Of a stretch of DNA of 64,000 bases, positions 17,085 to 26,333 are shown piece after piece. The stretch comes from Apibacter mensalis (GTDB lineage: Bacteria > Bacteroidota > Bacteroidia > Flavobacteriales > Weeksellaceae), in contig NZ_LIVM01000009.1 in NCBI RefSeq assembly GCF_001418685.1, forward strand, positions 1 to 64,000, in the 5' to 3' direction. The notes beneath the pieces were generated by a model, which made no database searches, was not told the origin of the DNA, and saw nothing but the letters and a program-made list of their open reading frames with translations. Every line of letters starts with the position of its first letter. The first letter of the stretch is position 1. The translations under genes and the position numbers were made by a program.

Positions 17085-17999
17085 ATGAATGAGGCAATTG
17101 TATTAAAATCAACAGGAAGTTGGTATCTGGTAAAAGACATAAATTCAGGAAAAGTTTATGATGCTCGTATTCGTGGTAAATTTAAAAAGGAAAAAATTAG
17201 AAGCACTAATCCGCTGGCAGTAGGAGATCGGGTACATTTCGAATTGGAGGATAATGATGTAGCTTGGATTACAAAAATAAACCTAAGAAAAAATTATATC
17301 ATACGTAAATCGGTTAATTTGTCCAAAGAAACTCATATAATAGCATCTAATATAGACCTGGCATGTATCATCTTTACCCTAAAATATCCCCAAACATCTC
17401 TGGGTTTTTTGAACAGATGTTTAATTACTTGTGAAGCCTATCAAATTCCTGCTTTGATTGTATTTAATAAAATCGATTTGTTATCCGAAGCGGAGCTTAC
17501 CGAATTGCAGGAAATTGAAGAAATATATTTAAATATCGGATATAATACGTTACGAATTTCAGCATTAACTAAAGCTAGTATAGAAGAGCTGAAAAATAGG
17601 GTTAAGGATAAAACATCCGTATTTTTAGGACATTCTGGAAGTGGTAAATCATCTACCATAAATGCTCTACAAGAAGATTTGAATTTAAAAACTGCAACTA
17701 TATCCAATTATAATGAAAAGGGTAAGCATACTACGACTTTTGCACAAATGTATGAATGGGATTTCGGAGGTAATATAATTGATATTCCCGGAATTAAAGA
17801 ATTTGAATTAGTAGATATTCACAAAGAAGAATTACAAGATTATTTTCCAGAAATCTTACGATATAAACCCTATTGTAAATATAATAATTGCTTACATATT
17901 AATGAGCCTCAATGCGCTATAATTGAGTCAGTTAAAAACGGTAAAATATCCGAAAAAAGATACTCTCATTATTTAAAATTAATTCAGGAGTTGAATTAA
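17085..17999 (+). CDS. rsgA: Ribosome small-subunit GTPase RsgA
   Basis: The 304-aa protein has an N-terminal OB fold and a circularly permuted GTPase domain with the motif order G4 (NKID, 128-131), G1 (GHSGSGKS, 182-189), G3 (DIPG, 233-236). A C-terminal zinc finger has ligands Cys264, Cys269, His271 and Cys277. RsgA checks late 30S subunit maturation. The start codon lies right after the upstream terminator, and the earlier ATG in the T-rich end is out of frame. The gene ends before a strong bidirectional terminator. Confidence 0.95.
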   Translation: MNEAIVLKSTGSWYLVKDINSGKVYDARIRGKFKKEKIRSTNPLAVGDRVHFELEDNDVAWITKINLRKNYIIRKSVNLSKETHIIASNIDLACIIFTLKYPQTSLGFLNRCLITCEAYQIPALIVFNKIDLLSEAELTELQEIEEIYLNIGYNTLRISALTKASIEELKNRVKDKTSVFLGHSGSGKSSTINALQEDLNLKTATISNYNEKGKHTTTFAQMYEWDFGGNIIDIPGIKEFELVDIHKEELQDYFPEILRYKPYCKYNNCLHINEPQCAIIESVKNGKISEKRYSHYLKLIQELN

Positions 18000-18046
18000 T
18001 TAATATGAATCTATTTTGTATTGTATAAAGAATTTTTACTAAAATA

Positions 18047-18079
18047 AAAAAGTCGGATTTCGTAGAAATCCGACTTTTT
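18047..18079. terminator. Bidirectional terminator between rsgA and the efflux operon
   Basis: AAAAAGTCGGATTTC (18047-18061) and its exact complement (18065-18079) form a 15-bp stem with a 3-nt loop. A-rich and T-rich flanks allow termination from both sides: rsgA on the plus strand and the efflux operon on the minus strand. Confidence 0.92.
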
Positions 18080-18100
18080 ATGTAATTTACAATCTTTTGC

Positions 18101-19489
18101 TTAGTTTACACCTCCACCTAATGCTTTATATAGGTCAATTGAGGCTTGTAATTGTTGAAGTTTATCATTTACTTGACTTAGCCTGGCGTTTAATAAGTCT
18201 CTTTCAGCATTTAAAACTTCAGTATAATTAGCATCGCTATATATTAACAATTGTTTAGTATAGTCTACAGATTTAACCAAAGAATTAATCTGTAAATTTC
18301 TGTCATAATCTTTACTTTTAGCTTTTTCATAAGCAAATAAAGCATTAGAAACTTCAACACTTGAATTTAATACCGAATTCTTAAAATTAAGCAGTGCTTC
18401 TTCTTGTTGAGCTTGTCTTATTCTAAGTTGGCTTCTTAATTTTCCTTGATTGAAAATAGGTTGTGTTAAACCTCCAACTACGCTTGCAAAAAGGCTTGAG
18501 TGGTCAAAGAAGTTATCTAAATTCTTTAAGGTAGAATAACCGGCATTACCGGTAATAGTTAAAGAAGGATATAAAGATGCTTTTGCAACATTTGTATCTT
18601 CAAATGCAGCACGGTAAGCATACTCATACATCATTACATCCGGCCTTTTAGATAATAACTGAGCCGGTACTCCATAGTAAAATTGAGTAGGGACGGTTTG
18701 TTGATCCATTGAAGATCTTTGAATAGGTCCCGGAGTTCTACCAAGTAGGTAACAAATACTGTTTTCTAAAGCTTTGATATTTTTTTCCAAATCAGGAACA
18801 CTAACTTGTGTAGAATATAATAAGGCTTTACTTTGTTCAACAGCTGCACCGGTAACTATGTTAGCTTCTTTTAAATCTTCCATAGTTCTAACATTATCTT
18901 CTAATAATTTAATGGTACCTAGTGTTATTTTCAATTGTTCATCTAGAGCAATTAAAGAATAATAATTATTCGCAATATTTGCCACTAAAGAAGTTTGAAC
19001 TAAACGCCTATATGCATCACTTTGAAGATAAGAAGCTAGAGCTGATCTTTTAGCACTGGATATTTTTCCCCAAATATCAAGCTCCCAACTTGCAGATGTT
19101 CCTAATTGGAAAACTTCTGAATGAGTTTTAACTCCGTTACCTTGAACTGTATTTAATTTACTGTTAGAATAAGAAGCATCTGCAGACAAACTAGGTAAAT
19201 AACCTAATTTAGCAGAACGAAGCGCAGCCTCGGTTTGTTTTATTCTTGCTACAGCAATTTGTAAGTCGTAACTATTTTGAATTCCCTCATTAATCAAACT
19301 TTGCAAATTTTGATCTTTAAAATAATCTCTCCAAGGGATGTCTGCAATAGTAGTGCTATCTTTGACAGGCATATCCCTATATAATTTGTTATCAGTTATC
19401 TGAGGTTTTTCATATTTAGCGGTAATACATGAACTAAGTACTACTGTAAATAATAGTAAGGTTGTATATTGAATTGGTCGAATTTTCAT
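18101..19489 (-). CDS. RND efflux outer membrane factor (TolC/OprM type lipoprotein)
   Basis: A 462-aa outer membrane channel lipoprotein of the NodT/OprM family. The signal peptide ends in the lipobox VLSSC (acylated Cys21), followed by two repeats of the OEP helical domain with the usual SWELDIWGKI and LSKRPDVMMYEY segments. The frame is open 16 codons further upstream, giving six Met codons that are only the GAT repeat of the pump gene read out of frame; the signal peptide fixes the start at 19489. It is the last gene of the efflux operon and completes a tripartite pump with the two upstream genes. Confidence 0.93.
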   Translation of the reverse strand: MKIRPIQYTTLLLFTVVLSSCITAKYEKPQITDNKLYRDMPVKDSTTIADIPWRDYFKDQNLQSLINEGIQNSYDLQIAVARIKQTEAALRSAKLGYLPSLSADASYSNSKLNTVQGNGVKTHSEVFQLGTSASWELDIWGKISSAKRSALASYLQSDAYRRLVQTSLVANIANNYYSLIALDEQLKITLGTIKLLEDNVRTMEDLKEANIVTGAAVEQSKALLYSTQVSVPDLEKNIKALENSICYLLGRTPGPIQRSSMDQQTVPTQFYYGVPAQLLSKRPDVMMYEYAYRAAFEDTNVAKASLYPSLTITGNAGYSTLKNLDNFFDHSSLFASVVGGLTQPIFNQGKLRSQLRIRQAQQEEALLNFKNSVLNSSVEVSNALFAYEKAKSKDYDRNLQINSLVKSVDYTKQLLIYSDANYTEVLNAERDLLNARLSQVNDKLQQLQASIDLYKALGGGVN

Positions 19490-19514
19490 TCTTAATTCTT
19501 TTATTTTATTATAT

Positions 19515-22500
19515 TTATTCATCATCATCATCATCACTGTTTTGTTCTCTTAATAGTACGGAAGGCTTATGTGTTGCTTTTTCCTGTAATGATTGGAATA
19601 CAGCAAATAGCATGGGAGTAACTACTAAACCAATTACAGTACCAATTAACATACCACCAATAGCGGCTGTACCTATTGAACGGTTACCAACAGCCCCTGC
19701 ACCGGTAGCAACCATTAACGGGAATAACCCGAAAATAAACGCAAATGAGGTCATTAATATAGGTCTTAAACGAGCGACGGCACCTTCAACAGCAGCATCA
19801 ATTATACTCATACCATGTTCTCTTCTTTGTACTGCATACTCTACAATCAAAATGGAGTTTTTCGCTAGCAAACCGATAAGCATAATTAAACTGATTTGTA
19901 AATATATATTGTTTGTTATTCCAAATAATTTAGCAAATAAGAAAGCTCCTGCTAAACCTATAGGTAAAGATATGATGATAGCTAAAGGTAAGATGTAGCT
20001 TTCATATAGTGCTGATAATAAGAAATATACGAAAATTAAACACAATAAGAATATATAAATGGTTTGAGAACCACTATTGTTAACTTGCTCTCTGGTCATT
20101 CCTGAATATTCAAAAGAATATCCTTGAGGAAGAGTTTGTTTAGCAACTTCTTCAATAGCTCTAACCGCATCACCGGCACTGTATCCTGCATTTGGTTGTC
20201 CATTTACAGGTATGGATTGGTAAAGGTTAAATCTTTGTAGAGATTGTGGACCGTAAACTCTTTTTAAGGTAATAAATCCGGCAATGGGTGCCATTTCCCC
20301 ACTATTGGTTCTTACATACATACCATTAAGATCTTCTACATTTTTTCTGTATTTCGGATCTGCTTGGATCATAACCTTATATTGTTTACCAAATTCGTTA
20401 TAATTAGAGGCATATAGCCCACCGATATATCCTTGTAAAGCACCTAAAATATCCGTTACGGCTAAACCTGCTTGTTTAACTTTTGCAACATTTACATTAA
20501 TTTGGTATTGAGGATAGTTCGGGTTAAATGAAGTAGTTGCATACATTATTTCCGGACGTTGGTTTAAGGCTCCTAAGAATTTACCGCTGATTTCATAAAA
20601 CTTACGAATGTCTCCACCGGTTTTATCTTGAATTTGAAATTCAAAACCATTACTGATACCGAAACCTTGTAGGGTAGGGGTTCCGAAAAAGATAATTCTT
20701 CCTCCTTGAATACCTGCTGTTCTTATGAAGAGTTGCTTAACTACATCGTTTATTTGAGTTTTAGGACGTTCCTTCCATGGTTTTAATTTTACAAGAATTA
20801 CAGAGTAATTTCCTCCTGCACCACTAATGAAGCTCATACCGTTAATTTGGGCAACATTGGATACTCCTTCAATACCCTTAGCTATTTCAAATACTTGTTT
20901 GGCAATAGCAGTTGATTGTTCTAATGTTGAAGACGGAGGAAGACTTATATCACCGATGATAAATCCACTATCTTCCTGAGGCACAAAGTCAGTCGGAGTA
21001 GTTTTCATCAGATAATATAAAATTCCACAGAAAACCATAATAATTGCAAAAGCGGACCATTTGGCTTTAGAAGTCCAAATCAACACTTTTTTATATTTAT
21101 TGGTTAAACTTTCAAATGCACCATTAAATCCATCTTTTAATTTTTTAACCACTGTATTGTGTTTTTTGTCATCATGAGGCTTTAATAATAATGCACATAA
21201 AGCCGGACTTAAAGTAAGCGCATTAATTGCGGAAAGAACAATGGAAACAGCTAAAGTTAATCCAAACTGTTTGTAGAAAACTCCTGATGTTCCGCCAATA
21301 AAACTTACCGGAATAAATACGGCAGACATTACTAGAGTGATGGCCACAATTGCTCCCGCTATTTCATCCATAGCATGTAGGGAAGCCTTTTTGGCATCTT
21401 TCATTCCCTCCTCCAATTTAGCATGGACGGCTTCAACGACCACAATGGCGTCGTCCACCACAATACCAATTGCTAAAATTAAAGCGAATAAAGTTAAAAT
21501 ATTAATGGTAAATCCAAATATTAACAGGAAGAAGAATGTACCAACAATAGCCACGATAACTGAAATTGCAGGAATCAAAGTTGATCGTAAATCTTGTAAG
21601 AATATTAATACCACGATAAATACTAATACGAATGCTTCAAATAGTGTGTGAATAACTTTTTCTATAGATGCATTAAGAAAATCGTTGGCATTCATCATAT
21701 ATACAGTTTCTACTCCAGGAGGATAAGAACTTTTTGCACTATCTAATACTTTTTCAACTTCGTTAATAATTTGTTGTGCATTGGAACCTGCAGTTTGGGC
21801 AATACTGATAATTACCGACGGATTTCCGTCAATAGTTGAAGTAATTTGATAGTTTTCAGAACCTACTTCTACTCTTGCAATATCTTTTAATCTTAAAACA
21901 TCTCCTGAAGGAAGAGATTTTAAAATCATATTACCGAATTGTTCAGAGCTTACTAAACGACCGGTATATTTTAAAGTATAAGTAAATGTTTGAGCACTGT
22001 TTTCCCCTAATGCACCGGGAGCTGCTTCTAAGTTTTGCTCGGCTAATAAAGCATTTATGTCAGCAGGAGTAACTCCATAAGTTGCCATTACGTCGGGTTT
22101 CAACCAAATACGCATGGAATAAGTGTTAGCACCCCTTGCTTGAGCATCACCAACTCCGGAGATTCTCTTTATCTGAGGTAATATATTGATGTTCGCATAG
22201 TTTTGTAAAAATTTTTGATCATAATTTTTACTTTTACTGACTAAACCGATATACAAGATATTACTACTTTGTGATTTTTGGACAATAACCCCATTTTTAG
22301 TTACTTCTGATGGAAGTAAACTGTTGGCACGTGCAGCCAAGTTCTGAACGTTTACGGCTGCAATATCAGGATTAGCATCTTGTTTAAAATAAACGGTAAT
22401 AGTAGCACTACCGTCATTAGTTGCACTCGATGTTATATAAGTCATGTTTTCAACTCCATTGATTTGTTCTTCTAATGGAATAATAACACTCTTCATGACC

Positions 22501-22667
22501 ACGTCTGCATTTGCGCCCGGATAGTTGGCAGTCACCTGCACCGTTGGTGGGGCAATTTCGGGATATTGGGCAACCGGTAGTGAAACTACCCCTAAAATAC
22601 CCAGAATCACAATTATAATGGATATAACTGTGGAAAGAACGGGTCTTTCTATAAATGTTTTAAGCAT
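19515..22667 (-). CDS. RND-family (HAE1) multidrug efflux pump, inner membrane subunit
   Basis: The 1050-aa protein is an AcrB/MexB-like hydrophobe/amphiphile exporter with 12 membrane helices and two large periplasmic loops. It starts MLKTFIERPVLSTVISI. The proton-relay acidic pair lies in IGIVVDDAIVVVEAVHAKL of helix 4, and the second half carries a matching Lys-containing helix (GLLAKNSILIVEYAV). It uses proton influx to expel drugs or other amphiphiles. The C-terminus is an acidic tail of five Asp encoded by a (GAT)5 repeat. It lies between the adaptor gene (59 bp) and the channel gene (25 bp). Confidence 0.96.
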   Translation of the reverse strand: MLKTFIERPVLSTVISIIIVILGILGVVSLPVAQYPEIAPPTVQVTANYPGANADVVMKSVIIPLEEQINGVENMTYITSSATNDGSATITVYFKQDANPDIAAVNVQNLAARANSLLPSEVTKNGVIVQKSQSSNILYIGLVSKSKNYDQKFLQNYANINILPQIKRISGVGDAQARGANTYSMRIWLKPDVMATYGVTPADINALLAEQNLEAAPGALGENSAQTFTYTLKYTGRLVSSEQFGNMILKSLPSGDVLRLKDIARVEVGSENYQITSTIDGNPSVIISIAQTAGSNAQQIINEVEKVLDSAKSSYPPGVETVYMMNANDFLNASIEKVIHTLFEAFVLVFIVVLIFLQDLRSTLIPAISVIVAIVGTFFFLLIFGFTINILTLFALILAIGIVVDDAIVVVEAVHAKLEEGMKDAKKASLHAMDEIAGAIVAITLVMSAVFIPVSFIGGTSGVFYKQFGLTLAVSIVLSAINALTLSPALCALLLKPHDDKKHNTVVKKLKDGFNGAFESLTNKYKKVLIWTSKAKWSAFAIIMVFCGILYYLMKTTPTDFVPQEDSGFIIGDISLPPSSTLEQSTAIAKQVFEIAKGIEGVSNVAQINGMSFISGAGGNYSVILVKLKPWKERPKTQINDVVKQLFIRTAGIQGGRIIFFGTPTLQGFGISNGFEFQIQDKTGGDIRKFYEISGKFLGALNQRPEIMYATTSFNPNYPQYQINVNVAKVKQAGLAVTDILGALQGYIGGLYASNYNEFGKQYKVMIQADPKYRKNVEDLNGMYVRTNSGEMAPIAGFITLKRVYGPQSLQRFNLYQSIPVNGQPNAGYSAGDAVRAIEEVAKQTLPQGYSFEYSGMTREQVNNSGSQTIYIFLLCLIFVYFLLSALYESYILPLAIIISLPIGLAGAFLFAKLFGITNNIYLQISLIMLIGLLAKNSILIVEYAVQRREHGMSIIDAAVEGAVARLRPILMTSFAFIFGLFPLMVATGAGAVGNRSIGTAAIGGMLIGTVIGLVVTPMLFAVFQSLQEKATHKPSVLLREQNSDDDDDE

Positions 22668-22726
22668 TGTTTTATTTCTTTTTTATATTATTTAAAGTTA
22701 TAATATGTTTTTTTATGTTAAGAAAT

Positions 22727-23878
22727 TTAAAGTTGAGGTTTTATTTCCATACCCTCTTTTAAATTCTGAATTCCGTTAATAACTATTTTATCGTTTTCAT
22801 TTAATCCGGAATTAACAATATAGGATTGTCCATCAGGTGTTGGAGTAACTTTAATGGTTACTTGTTTTACTTTATTATCTTTTTGAACAACGAAAACAAA
22901 GGTTTGACCTTGTATTTCAAATGTTGCTTTTTGTGGAATAACTAAAGCATTTTCGACAGTAGTACTGATTCGTAAGGATCCGGTAGAACCACTTCTTAAA
23001 ATACCTTGAGGATTAGGAAAATTAGACCTAAAATTAGCAGAGCCTGTTGACGTGTTAACAATACCGTTTATGGTTTCGATTTTACCTTTTTCATTATATT
23101 CTGTACCATCAGCTAAAATTAAAGTAACCGGTTCAGATTTTTTGATTTTTTCTGCTTGTGTTGCCCCCGGTGTATTTTTTAGAAAATCTAATAATTGTTT
23201 TTCATTTAAAGAAAAATATACATACACATTGGAAGTATTCGCAACGGTAGTTAATGTAGTTGTGCTATTAACTAAACTACCTAAACGATAAGGTATGGAA
23301 CCTACAACACCATCAACGGGACTGGTAATAACAGTATAAGATAAATTTGTGTTAGCAATAGCTAAAGAAGTTTGAGCCTGATTCAATGCTGCACGTTTAG
23401 TTTGTAAGGCATATTGTGCAGATTCTAATTGATATTTACTCACAATTCCTTTTTCTACAAGGGGGGTGATTTTATTAACATCCATAACCGCGTTATCAAC
23501 CTGTGCTTTTGCTGTTTTAATAGCAGCTTCGGCATTCAATACATTTTGTTTGTATTGAGGTGCATCTAAAGTAAATAAAACTTGACCTTTTTTAACTACA
23601 GAACCTTCATCTACATTAATAGTTTTGATGAATCCTTCCACCATTGGTCTAATTTCAATATCTTCTTCACCTTTAATAGTTGCAGGATAATCTTTTTCCA
23701 AAACAGCAGTTTGAGAAGTAACTACTTTTATCGGGTAGGGAAGCACTTGGTTTACTTGTCCTCCACCCATGGCAGCCATTCCTGCAGCGTTTTTTTTGTC
23801 ACCGCCACAAGATACATATAATGTGGAAGTTGCAGCTGTGAATAGCAATGCTATAATTTGTATTTTTCTGAGTTTCAT
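22727..23878 (-). CDS. RND efflux periplasmic adaptor (membrane fusion) lipoprotein
   Basis: The 383-aa adaptor has a signal peptide with lipobox YVSC (Cys24), a lipoyl/barrel-sandwich half-motif (EGFIKTINVDEGSVVKKGQ), a helical hairpin (about 115-175), the second lipoyl half (SPVDGVVGSIPYRLGSLV) and a beta-barrel plus membrane-proximal domain. It links the inner membrane pump to the outer channel. It follows marR by 63 bp and begins the pump part of the operon. Confidence 0.95.
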   Translation of the reverse strand: MKLRKIQIIALLFTAATSTLYVSCGGDKKNAAGMAAMGGGQVNQVLPYPIKVVTSQTAVLEKDYPATIKGEEDIEIRPMVEGFIKTINVDEGSVVKKGQVLFTLDAPQYKQNVLNAEAAIKTAKAQVDNAVMDVNKITPLVEKGIVSKYQLESAQYALQTKRAALNQAQTSLAIANTNLSYTVITSPVDGVVGSIPYRLGSLVNSTTTLTTVANTSNVYVYFSLNEKQLLDFLKNTPGATQAEKIKKSEPVTLILADGTEYNEKGKIETINGIVNTSTGSANFRSNFPNPQGILRSGSTGSLRISTTVENALVIPQKATFEIQGQTFVFVVQKDNKVKQVTIKVTPTPDGQSYIVNSGLNENDKIVINGIQNLKEGMEIKPQL

Positions 23879-23941
23879 ATTTATGATTTTTCTATATTAT
23901 TGTTATTTATTATTAAGTTCATATTTTTTATAAGAGGTTTA

Positions 23942-24418
23942 TTAAATTTCATCTACATACGTGTCGTCATCTAAAAGAGTTACTAAATTTTGTTGAAATT
24001 GGTTTTGTTGATCTTTTAAAGGACTAAAAAATGAGGTATTAAATTTTTTTATAATCTTAGTTGCATTTTTAATAATTGTTTTTCCATTTTCTGTTAATGA
24101 AATTAGTTTTGTTCTTGAATCCTTTTTATTAAATTTTCTTTTTATCCAACCTTTCTTTTGTAAAGTTCGTAAGACAGTAGAGGTAGTCATGGGATCAATA
24201 CCCGCCTTATCAGAAAGGCTTTTTTGAGATACTTCTGTTTGGTTGGTTTCCCCCCATAATATAGTGAAAAGCAATACTAATTGGCTATGGGTTAAATCTA
24301 AGTGTTCAAAATTTTTTTTAAATTCTCTTTGCCAGAGGTTATTTACTTTCCATAATAGGAATCCTGTTTTTTCACTATCCGTAATATTTAGAAGAAATAC
24401 CTTATAATTAGTTTGCAT
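23942..24418 (-). CDS. MarR-family transcriptional regulator of the efflux operon
   Basis: A 158-aa winged-helix protein with the MarR layout: SLSDKAGIDPMTTSTVLRTLQKKG as the recognition helix region, and the wing KDSRTKLISLTENG with the conserved DxRxxxxxLT pattern. It heads the gene order marR-adaptor-pump-channel, so it most likely represses its own operon until a pump substrate binds. Two near-identical 22-bp sites, one inside the promoter spacer, lie upstream and are probable operators. The start at 24418 gives a slightly long N-terminus before the first helix. Confidence 0.9.
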   Translation of the reverse strand: MQTNYKVFLLNITDSEKTGFLLWKVNNLWQREFKKNFEHLDLTHSQLVLLFTILWGETNQTEVSQKSLSDKAGIDPMTTSTVLRTLQKKGWIKRKFNKKDSRTKLISLTENGKTIIKNATKIIKKFNTSFFSPLKDQQNQFQQNLVTLLDDDTYVDEI

Positions 24419-24446
24419 ATTCTTTAATTAACAAAAATTGAAAGTA

Positions 24447-24479
24447 CAAATATAATATGTATACTTACTAAAATGCAAA
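24447..24479 (-). promoter_or_regulatory. Promoter of the marR-efflux operon
   Basis: On the minus strand TTTG (24476-24479) is followed after 21 nt by TATATTTG (24447-24454), matching the Bacteroidetes promoter consensus. Transcription would start near 24440, about 20 nt before the marR ATG. One copy of the 22-bp repeat falls between the two elements. Confidence 0.68.
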
Positions 24480-24529
24480 TTATTGTTCGAAGAATTTATA
24501 AGTTTCCATATAATATGTGTGCTTATTAA
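24450..24529. repeat. Two 22-bp direct repeats, probable MarR operators
   Basis: Positions 24450-24471 and 24508-24529 match at 19 of 22 bases (core ATATAATATGTnTnCTTAnTAA), 58 bp apart. The first copy has dyad symmetry around GTATAC and sits in the promoter spacer. The duplicated arrangement suits binding of two MarR dimers. Confidence 0.6.
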
Positions 24530-24697
24530 GTGTAATTAACATCATCAAATACCGAGCCGAGATATATTTGACCAGAATATCTGACTATATAATTATCTAT
24601 TTATTTTAACAATATAAATAAATTTTAACTTAACGTTAATAAATATTTATTTACTAAATGAAGGATTAATTCAGAATTAAGCAATTTTTTTTAAAAT

Positions 24698-25570
24698 TTA
24701 TTTATTGTCATCAGCCATATGCACGGTAAGTTGAGGAAATGGAATATTAATCTTGGCATGGGTAAATTTCTCATAAATATTTTCATTTAAAAAGAAATAC
24801 ACAGGCCAATAGTCGGCTGACTCAGCCCAAACCCTAACAACAAAATCAATGGAACTATCGTTTAATTTTAATAAGCCAATGAAAGGTTCCGGACTTTTAA
24901 GAATGGATGAATTTGAACTAATAATTTCTTCGAGAATGTCTTTGACTTCTTGAAGTGAAGTACCATAATCGACACCAATTGTGATATCTATTCTTCTTTG
25001 GGGTTGGGTTGAGAAATTTAATATGGATCCGGTGGAAAGAGGTCCGTTAGGAATATATATAGTTTTATTATCTGAGGTGGTTAAAACAGTATATAAGATA
25101 CCAATAGATTGAACTACCCCTTCTTGATTTTGAGCTAATATGTGATCTCCAATTTTTATAGGTTTATTAAAAAGGATCATAACTCCCCCTGCAAAATTTC
25201 CAAGATTATCTTTCATTGCCATACCTACGGCTAAACCGGCAGAGGCTATTAATGCTGCAAAGGAAGTGGTTTGTATACCTAGAATCCCTATAATAGACAT
25301 TATCAACAATATATTTAGGGTAATATTGCATAAACTCCCAAGAAATGATTTTACGGAGGGGTCAATTTTTCTCCTTTCTAAAAATTTATGAAATAATTTC
25401 TCAATCCATTTTATTAAAAACCATCCTAGGTAATAAACTACTAAACAGGTAACAATTTTTATTCCCAGTTCATAAGCTAAATCTATTAATTTATTAAGCA
25501 ATTTTTCAATAGCAGTGGGATTAATAATTTCATTAGAAACTGATTGATGATTTACTTGATATAAATTCAT
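24698..25570 (-). CDS. MscS-family small-conductance mechanosensitive channel
   Basis: The 290-aa membrane protein has three N-terminal helices. The third is the glycine/alanine-rich pore helix (ASAGLAVGMAMKDNLGNFAGG), followed by the MscS beta domain (IKIGDHILAQNQEGVVQSIGI, YIPNGPLSTGSILNFS). It opens on hypo-osmotic shock to release solutes. Length and order match E. coli-type MscS. It is monocistronic, on the same strand as the efflux operon but separated from it by the marR promoter. Confidence 0.93.
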   Translation of the reverse strand: MNLYQVNHQSVSNEIINPTAIEKLLNKLIDLAYELGIKIVTCLVVYYLGWFLIKWIEKLFHKFLERRKIDPSVKSFLGSLCNITLNILLIMSIIGILGIQTTSFAALIASAGLAVGMAMKDNLGNFAGGVMILFNKPIKIGDHILAQNQEGVVQSIGILYTVLTTSDNKTIYIPNGPLSTGSILNFSTQPQRRIDITIGVDYGTSLQEVKDILEEIISSNSSILKSPEPFIGLLKLNDSSIDFVVRVWAESADYWPVYFFLNENIYEKFTHAKINIPFPQLTVHMADDNK

Positions 25571-25970
25571 TTTTAATTTATTTATTATCTATTAATTTAA
25601 TGATGGATTCCAAAATATATACCTGGACAAAAATAATACTATTTTGTAATTAAATACTTCTATGATTCAGATATTATTAAAAAAATAGTTTTGTATTTAA
25701 TTTTTTTATTTTATTATCATTAATACAACTATATTATGAGTTTTTATTTTGATTGCATATTAAATCAAGGGTTTTAATTAATTTTCTATAAATAATTTAT
25801 ATAATAAATTTATACTGTCATAGATCAATATAAAGAAAATATTATTTCAGAATTCTTGGTTAAAAAAAGATAATGGTGAAGATAAAATAAGTTTAATGTA
25901 AAATTGAATTTAAGATTATTAAATTAAAATTTTTGAAGTACTTAAAATTATCTAAATTTGTGAAATATTT
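25571..25970. other. Non-coding AT-rich gap between mscS and rbfA
   Basis: This divergent intergenic stretch of about 400 bp shows no ORF of note, no clear hairpin and no complete promoter. A -7-like TATTTTTG facing mscS (25628-25635) lacks a -33 partner. Confidence 0.5.
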
Positions 25971-26330
25971 ATGGAAAGCAATAGACAAAAGAAAATAAAT
26001 CAATTATTACAAAAAGAGTTAGCTGAAATTTTTAGAAAACAATCAGCGGAAATGAATATTAAAATACTTATTTCTGTTACAGAAGTAAAAGTTTCTTCAG
26101 ATTTAGGTGTAGCAAAAGTATATTTGAGTATTTATCCGCAAGAGTACAGAAAAGCTTTAATGAAGGAGATACAAATTCTTAATCCGAGAATCAGAAAAGC
26201 TTTGGGTAATAGAATAGCTAAACAGGTTAGGCAAATTCCTGAATTGATATTTTATCTGGATACAACATTAGATAATGTTGAAAAGATAGAGAAAGCTCTA
26301 AAAGGTAAAGATGAAAATCCTATTTTGTAA
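25971..26330 (+). CDS. rbfA: Ribosome-binding factor A
   Basis: The 119-aa protein has the KH-like RbfA fold pattern: RQKKINQLLQKELAEI helix, ISVTEVKVSSDLGVAKVYLS strands, IRKALGNRIAKQVRQIPEL and the ending FYLDTTLDNVEKIEKAL. It binds the 30S subunit during late 16S maturation. The stop codon is followed after 3 bases by the GTG start of the permease gene, so the two are co-transcribed. Confidence 0.95.
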   Translation: MESNRQKKINQLLQKELAEIFRKQSAEMNIKILISVTEVKVSSDLGVAKVYLSIYPQEYRKALMKEIQILNPRIRKALGNRIAKQVRQIPELIFYLDTTLDNVEKIEKALKGKDENPIL

Positions 26331-26333
26331 TTT

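Noticed and set aside
19490-19537. Earlier start of the outer membrane channel with six Met codons
   Set aside because: These are the pump gene's GAT repeat read in another frame; the lipoprotein signal starts at 19489.
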